Below, in pieces: positions 5,616 to 9,510 of a stretch of DNA of 9,510 nucleotides (position 1 is the first letter of the stretch; every line of letters starts with the position of its first letter). Origin of the DNA: a bacterium (GTDB lineage: Bacteria > Chloroflexota > Dormibacteria > Aeolococcales > Aeolococcaceae); contig JAJZMA010000209.1 of assembly GCA_021850405.1 (NCBI GenBank), positions 1 to 9,510 of the forward strand, written 5' to 3'. The translations under genes were made by a program, and so were the position numbers. The notes beneath the pieces were generated by a model. The model was not told the origin of the DNA, did no database searches, and saw only the letters and a program-made list of their open reading frames with translations.

Positions 5616-6626
5616 TCACATTCCAGATACTGCATCGGGTGGCTCGCATCTTGCGCCAGCTCCGGGTCCGCTGGAGCCATCTACTGTCCAGAGTACTCCA
5701 GGTGGGAGCACGTGACCGCGCCGATGCTGGTTGCGCCCAAACTGGAGTGCGGCCCGGGTGAGGCTGGAGAAGAGTTCTAGCGGCCAGCGGACTGGCCCAT
5801 CCAGCATCAGCTCAGGATGGAACTGGACACCAACGGCAAATGGATGGTTTTTCAGCTCTATGGCTTCTACAACCAGGTCTAGAGAGAGCGCTGTTGCACT
5901 GACATCCTTGCCGAGCCTGCGAATCGCCTGGTGGTGGAGACTGTTTACTTCTCCGGTCTCTCCCACCAGCCGAGCCAGACGCGACCCTGGCCGTGTCCTT
6001 ATGGTGTGGCGCTCATTCAGAGCTATGCGGTGCTGTCTGGGACTGGCAGCGTCTGTGACAATGTCCTGCCAGAGGGTGCCACCTTGTGCCACGTTCAGCA
6101 CCTGCAGTCCACGACAGACTCCAAGGACGGGCATTTTGTCCTGGACGGCCCATTTTGTCAGGAGCAACTCCATCGCGTCCCTCGTCACGCTGGGAGGGTC
6201 CAGGCGGGCGGCCTCCCTTGGTGCTTCCCCGTAGAGGTGGGGCGCAATATCAGGTCCGCCAGCGAGCAGAAGGCCATCGCAACTCTGGTACAGGGTTAAC
6301 AGCTTTTTGGGGTTGGCTATTGGGGGGATGGGCAGGAGAATGCCCTGCGCCTTGGTGACAGCGGCAGCGTAGGCAACATTGGCAGCTGGATTGGCAGAGG
6401 GTACCATTCCAATGACTGGGCCCTGGCCGTTGGGAATGACGGTTGCCCAGCTGATGCTTTCCTGCCGTCTCAATCTTGAGAGTGCCAGTTGCGCCTTCCA
6501 GTTGCTGGTGCCGGACGTCAGGACACCGTTTTCTCTGACATGCCGTGGGGCTGTCTCATCCTGGCTGGAGCCACCAGAAACACGCCAGGCTTCAGTGTTA
6601 TCTGTATGCGATCCACTCCTGCTCAT
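5616..6626 (-). CDS. Class I glutamine amidotransferase-like hydrolase, peptidase C26 / PuuD type
   Basis: The product has 336 residues. A C26 domain covers about residues 70-293: PVIGMVPS start, LLLAGGPDIAPHLYGE (119-134), nucleophile elbow GVCRGLQVLN with Cys171, VNSLHHQAIR (228-236), and VQFHPE with His270 and Glu272, completing a Cys-His-Glu triad. The family includes gamma-glutamyl-GABA hydrolase and other enzymes that cleave gamma-glutamyl amides; the substrate here is unknown. The first ~70 residues are polar, low in predicted structure and not part of the family domain, and about 40 C-terminal residues are also extra. The ATG overlaps the ATP-grasp stop by 4 bases (ATGA), preceded by AGGGCAGGGA, indicating translational coupling. 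It is the last gene of the operon. A glutaminase subunit feeding ammonia to the ATP-grasp protein is an alternative role. Confidence 0.88.
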   Translation of the reverse strand: MSRSGSHTDNTEAWRVSGGSSQDETAPRHVRENGVLTSGTSNWKAQLALSRLRRQESISWATVIPNGQGPVIGMVPSANPAANVAYAAAVTKAQGILLPIPPIANPKKLLTLYQSCDGLLLAGGPDIAPHLYGEAPREAARLDPPSVTRDAMELLLTKWAVQDKMPVLGVCRGLQVLNVAQGGTLWQDIVTDAASPRQHRIALNERHTIRTRPGSRLARLVGETGEVNSLHHQAIRRLGKDVSATALSLDLVVEAIELKNHPFAVGVQFHPELMLDGPVRWPLELFSSLTRAALQFGRNQHRRGHVLPPGVLWTVDGSSGPGAGARCEPPDAVSGM

Positions 6627-7492
6627 CTGTCCCTGCCCTGGAGAATTTCATACAGGTTGATGATCGTGCAAGTAGACATCCCTGGTGCACTGTTGGTCTC
6701 GAGACACAGTATCCTTCCAGTCGCATTGTCCCTTATCACGTCGACTCCTGTGTAGCCAAGGCCAATCCGCTCCGCTGCGCTAATGGCTACCCTGGCTACC
6801 TCGGCAGGTAGTTCGGTAAGCTGGGTAAAGGAAAAGTGCGGCGTCAGGTCCTCGGGACTGGCTGACGCTGGGGTTTTCAGCATGGCGGTTACCACTGTTG
6901 TTCCAGCAATGACCGACACCCGGTATTCGGTGCGGTTGGCAATGAACTCCTGGAAGATGTCGTATTTGCAGAGACTCTCCCGTGGTGAATTCAGGGGAAG
7001 GACCATCTTGCCACTTCCCTGCTGGCCAAAGCGGCGCTTGGCCACCAGCCGGTCACCTGGAAGCTGCCCCACAGCGTCTGGCGAAAATACTGTCATGGGC
7101 GCAAGTTCTGCGAGCAGACATACGTTTTTTATCTTGTTGCGGCTCAGTTCTACACTGGTAGCACTGTTTAGCGTGCCGCGTGGCATGGGATCGCGAGAGC
7201 CCCAGTTTACGAGTATTGCGCTGCGGTCACGATTTTGCTGGGGAGAGCGTATTACAGCAATCTTTGCCCCACGGCGGGCCACGGCAAGGAGGCAGGGCTC
7301 AGTAGGGATGGCGTTGACGCCAGCAGGGATTACTACACAGACTGGGCGGTCATGCCTACGTGGATGTAGACCCCGATTTTTTAGGTGTACCATGCTGCCG
7401 TCCAGCCGGGTTGGGGTAATGCTGCACCCTTCTGGCAGCTGAATCTGATGGTTACCTGCAGCAGAGGGATAGTCAATTCCCATGTCAGGCAT
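6623..7492 (-). CDS. ATP-grasp carboxylate-amine ligase-like protein
   Basis: ATP-grasp ligases join a carboxylate to an amine through an acyl-phosphate, using ATP and Mg. The 289-residue protein shows the domain in order: a variable N-terminal region (1-95), WGSRDPMPRGTLN (97-109), NK (119-120), the nucleotide-binding Lys152 in VAKRRFGQQGSGKMV, QEFI (181-184) with EYRVSV (189-194), GYTGVDVI (246-253) with Asp251, and LETNSAPGMS (264-273) with Glu265 and Asn267 as metal ligands. The layout resembles RimK-like and phage-type ATP-grasp proteins more than D-Ala-D-Ala ligase. All key residues are present, so it is probably active, but the substrates cannot be read. The start at 7492 has GGTGGAG 7 bases upstream and overlaps the previous gene by 8 bases. 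The following gene begins inside its stop. Coupling with a C26 hydrolase suggests a make-and-cleave pair. Confidence 0.85.
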   Translation of the reverse strand: MPDMGIDYPSAAGNHQIQLPEGCSITPTRLDGSMVHLKNRGLHPRRHDRPVCVVIPAGVNAIPTEPCLLAVARRGAKIAVIRSPQQNRDRSAILVNWGSRDPMPRGTLNSATSVELSRNKIKNVCLLAELAPMTVFSPDAVGQLPGDRLVAKRRFGQQGSGKMVLPLNSPRESLCKYDIFQEFIANRTEYRVSVIAGTTVVTAMLKTPASASPEDLTPHFSFTQLTELPAEVARVAISAAERIGLGYTGVDVIRDNATGRILCLETNSAPGMSTCTIINLYEILQGRDR

Positions 7493-7874
7493 GATGCTTC
7501 TCCACCACCTTCTCCCCGACGTTGCCAGTTGACCTGACCAGCCGGCAGTATCCTATGGCCTCAAGCGAGGTGATCATGGGTTCATCCGAAGAGACGTCGA
7601 TACCGTTTTCCGTGGGAGTGTCAGTTATCTGTAGCGTTCGATTGAAAACTGCATAGAGCTGTTCAATCCCTGCTGCAAGCTGCATGCGCTTTACCAGCCG
7701 CTTTTCTGCTGAAAAGGTATGCTCATACTCCTGTGACTCCATAAGGGCTGCTATGAGGCCCATGAAGGTATCGGCCTCACAAGCGCGCTCAAAAAGCCCG
7801 TTGCCCAGGGGACGGTAGTGGAGCATCAGCGGCATGGTTTGTTCATCATTGCCAGGAAGGTGGCGGTAGCTCAC
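7485..7874 (-). CDS. Small protein of unknown function preceding the ATP-grasp gene
   Basis: I do not recognise this 129-residue product. It is soluble, with a mixed composition: LHYRPLGNGLFERACEADTF near the N-terminus, a helical central part (about 36-80, LIAALMESQEYE... and RLVKRMQLAAGIEQLYAVFN), an acidic stretch DTPTENGIDVSSDEP, and a basic end. Cys33 and Cys110 are its only cysteines. The GTG at 7874 overlaps the stop of the preceding gene by 4 bases (GTGA). An internal ATG at 7835 is an alternative but lacks a ribosome site. It overlaps the ATP-grasp gene by 8 bases. Close coupling on both sides argues for a real gene and for a role with the ATP-grasp enzyme, such as substrate, carrier or subunit; that role is inference. 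Confidence 0.7.
   Translation of the reverse strand: MSYRHLPGNDEQTMPLMLHYRPLGNGLFERACEADTFMGLIAALMESQEYEHTFSAEKRLVKRMQLAAGIEQLYAVFNRTLQITDTPTENGIDVSSDEPMITSLEAIGYCRLVRSTGNVGEKVVEKHHA
7500..7506 (-). promoter_or_regulatory. Ribosome binding site of the ATP-grasp gene
   Basis: On the minus strand GGTGGAG lies 7 bases before the ATG at 7492. The alternative in-frame ATG at 7483 would be 16 bases away, so this site decides for 7492. It sits inside the last codons of the preceding gene. Confidence 0.6.
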
Positions 7875-9510
7875 TCCAGGCCCCCGTGGCCAGCACCTGC
7901 AGGGGCGGTGCGTCCATGCTGCAGCAATCCCCTTTCCGCAGGCTGCTGGGTTCCCATTTCTGTAGCGGCGAGCGCTCTCTTCCAGCCTCTGGACTTACCC
8001 ACGAGTCCAAAGAAAAGATGGGATCTTGCCTGAGCCTCGCCGCGCAAAGTGCTCCATGCGCGCGCCTTGTGCTGCTCCAGCAGAGCAGCTGCAGGCGTAG
8101 CAGTATCCGAGGCACTTGCCATCCATCTGGCAACCGCCAGGAGTACGCCGGGATCTTGCGGAAGTGTTGGAGCATCCTTTGAGAGGCCAGTCATGAACTG
8201 GCTGATTGCAGTTGCCGCATCAGGATGGGTGCCGACATCTACAAGTCGCAGCCCAAGCTGCCCGGCTTGCGCCTGGGCCAGTGTTGCTGCTTCCCATACA
8301 GTCAGGTTCTGCAGCAGCAGCTCGTGATACTGGCTGGCGATGGGCGTTCCTAGTGTTCCATAACTTTGCAGTACTCCCCTAACGGTTGTGATTTCCTCCT
8401 CAGATGGATCATGGTGAAAACATGCTGCCATGTCAAAGGTTATGGGAGTTGACAGCATGGGTGTAAGCCAGTCGGTTGCTTCGTGCGTCTGGACTCTCTG
8501 GGATTCAGTCTGCCCCAGAAAACCGGTTTCCACGAGCCCGGAGCGTACATGGTCCCAGCGCTCGCGCATTCTTTCCCATGTAGGCAGGTCCATGTCGCCC
8601 GATGGAGGGGTGCTGGAAAGGAACGCCCTGTCAAGGAGAAGTGCAGCTGCAGCCGATGGTGGCGTCCTGTCCCATGCGGTATCTGAATGTGTTTGCGCTG
8701 CCGCAGTCCATGAAAAAAACCACGCTACATCCTCGGTTGTGGGTGGCACCATGCCGGGAGGCAGCGGAATTTTTGCCTCGCCATCCACCCAGTGGATGCG
8801 GGCACGTTCGCGCAAGGTGAAAGCAAGGATGCCTGTCCTTAGTTGCTCCCAGTGCAGGCGGTTGTCCCCCTGCGTGCCCGCAGGGCTGCTGGCCCAGTGG
8901 ATAACTGCATCCAGCAGGTCAGGCTTGAGCGCTTCCTCTTCCCCACTGCTGCAGTCCCAGTTCTTGTCTGTCGCTTCTCCCCACAGAAGCGCCTTCAGCC
9001 AGCTTTCTTCTTCTGGCGTTGGTGTGCGACCATGGCTTGCCAGGTCATCTGCGATCTGTTCTACCTGCACGTCGACCACCTGCGCCTCCTCTATTCTTGC
9101 ACTTATGGCGGCGTTCATCTCTTTCCTCAAGGGGTGTTTTGCAGCCTGCCGTTCCGCCGGCAACGCGGCCTCCCAGTTGCTGTAGATGCGCAGGAGTGCA
9201 GCCGAAGGTGGTGGCAGTTCGCTTATCGTGGCGACCGCTGCTTGCGAGGTCACCATCGCTGTGGAGAGCCATCGTGCATCGCTTGACCACTCACCACCTC
9301 TGCTGGTTTGCCCACTTCCCTCCGGCAGCAGGGCAAGCAGTTCATCCCGGTGCTTTGCAATTTCCACGAGATTTCGTAGCCAGGCCACTCTCTCGTCGTG
9401 TGCCCTGTAAGGTAGCAGGGAGTTGTAAGCGATTGCTCCAACGGCCGCTCCAATGGCCGCGGAAAGTACAGCCGTCTCAGGGATGCCTGCATGGTCGAAG
9501 CACCGTTCGT
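7871..9510 (-). CDS. Large tryptophan-rich protein of unknown family, 5' end outside window
   Basis: The frame is open to the window edge, giving about 546 residues. A GTG at 9388 could start a 505-residue protein, but 40 upstream codons read through without a stop and encode a protein-like segment (GIPETAVLSAAIGAAVGA...LLPYRAHDER), so the true start is probably upstream. After an Ala/Gly hydrophobic stretch (9425-9472) the protein is mostly helical, soluble and rich in Trp, Ala, Glu and Thr. Examples are EEESWLKALLWGEATDKNWD, a Pro-rich PLPPGMVPPTTEDVAWFFSW, and DLPTWERMRERWDHVRSGL. It ends in a Gly/Ala-rich tail. No catalytic motif is recognised. The hydrophobic stretch could be a membrane helix or the end of an actin/Hsp70-like ATPase fold; neither is established. 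It is the most upstream visible gene of the operon and its stop overlaps the next start by 4 bases. Confidence 0.72.
   Translation of the reverse strand, partial: ERCFDHAGIPETAVLSAAIGAAVGAIAYNSLLPYRAHDERVAWLRNLVEIAKHRDELLALLPEGSGQTSRGGEWSSDARWLSTAMVTSQAAVATISELPPPSAALLRIYSNWEAALPAERQAAKHPLRKEMNAAISARIEEAQVVDVQVEQIADDLASHGRTPTPEEESWLKALLWGEATDKNWDCSSGEEEALKPDLLDAVIHWASSPAGTQGDNRLHWEQLRTGILAFTLRERARIHWVDGEAKIPLPPGMVPPTTEDVAWFFSWTAAAQTHSDTAWDRTPPSAAAALLLDRAFLSSTPPSGDMDLPTWERMRERWDHVRSGLVETGFLGQTESQRVQTHEATDWLTPMLSTPITFDMAACFHHDPSEEEITTVRGVLQSYGTLGTPIASQYHELLLQNLTVWEAATLAQAQAGQLGLRLVDVGTHPDAATAISQFMTGLSKDAPTLPQDPGVLLAVARWMASASDTATPAAALLEQHKARAWSTLRGEAQARSHLFFGLVGKSRGWKRALAATEMGTQQPAERGLLQHGRTAPAGAGHGGLE

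Noticed and set aside
5731..6234. 167-residue open frame on the plus strand
   Set aside because: It is antisense to the C26 hydrolase, which carries a complete catalytic triad on the minus strand.
6783..7442. 219-residue open frame on the plus strand
   Set aside because: It is antisense to the ATP-grasp gene, whose motifs are intact on the minus strand; the plus frame is Arg/Ser-rich with no recognisable motif.
8430..9185. 251-residue open frame on the plus strand
   Set aside because: It is opposite the much longer minus-strand frame, which has overlapping-gene coupling; the plus product is Ser/Cys/Arg-rich, typical of antisense to Ala/Glu/Trp-rich coding sequence.

Overview
The window is a bacterial chromosome segment of moderately high G+C with tightly packed genes and no visible mobile element, CRISPR array, tRNA or rRNA. 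A family-4 (iron-sulfur) uracil-DNA glycosylase next to a full-length RNase J fits a Gram-positive-like or related lineage (Chloroflexota, Actinomycetota, or a candidate phylum such as Dormibacterota or Eremiobacterota). The sequence alone does not settle which, so this placement is an inference.

Layout: (1) 2-2015, plus strand: the 3' end of a uracil-DNA glycosylase gene, then 4 bases later an intact RNase J gene. These are housekeeping genes for DNA repair and RNA processing/decay. (2) 2185-5519, plus strand: a small unassigned gene (possibly leaderless), a 220-base leader with inverted repeats, then three closely coupled genes. Each of the three encodes a protein with two YbjQ-family (PF01906-like) domains, six domains in total. 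The middle protein has a glycine-rich insertion in its first domain and an atypical second domain. (3) 5616-9510, minus strand, convergent with the YbjQ cluster: a four-gene operon with overlapping starts and stops. In transcription order it holds a large tryptophan-rich protein of unknown family (its 5' end lies beyond the window), a 129-residue unknown protein, an ATP-grasp carboxylate-amine ligase-like protein, and a class I glutamine amidotransferase-like hydrolase of the peptidase C26/PuuD group.

The convergent operon is the best candidate for an undescribed system. An ATP-grasp enzyme able to make an amide or gamma-glutamyl/peptide bond is translationally coupled to an enzyme of a family that hydrolyses gamma-glutamyl bonds, together with two proteins of no recognised family. 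A ligase-hydrolase pair of this type could make and remove a small-molecule or protein modification. The YbjQ array faces it tail to tail; a functional link between the two is only suggested by proximity.
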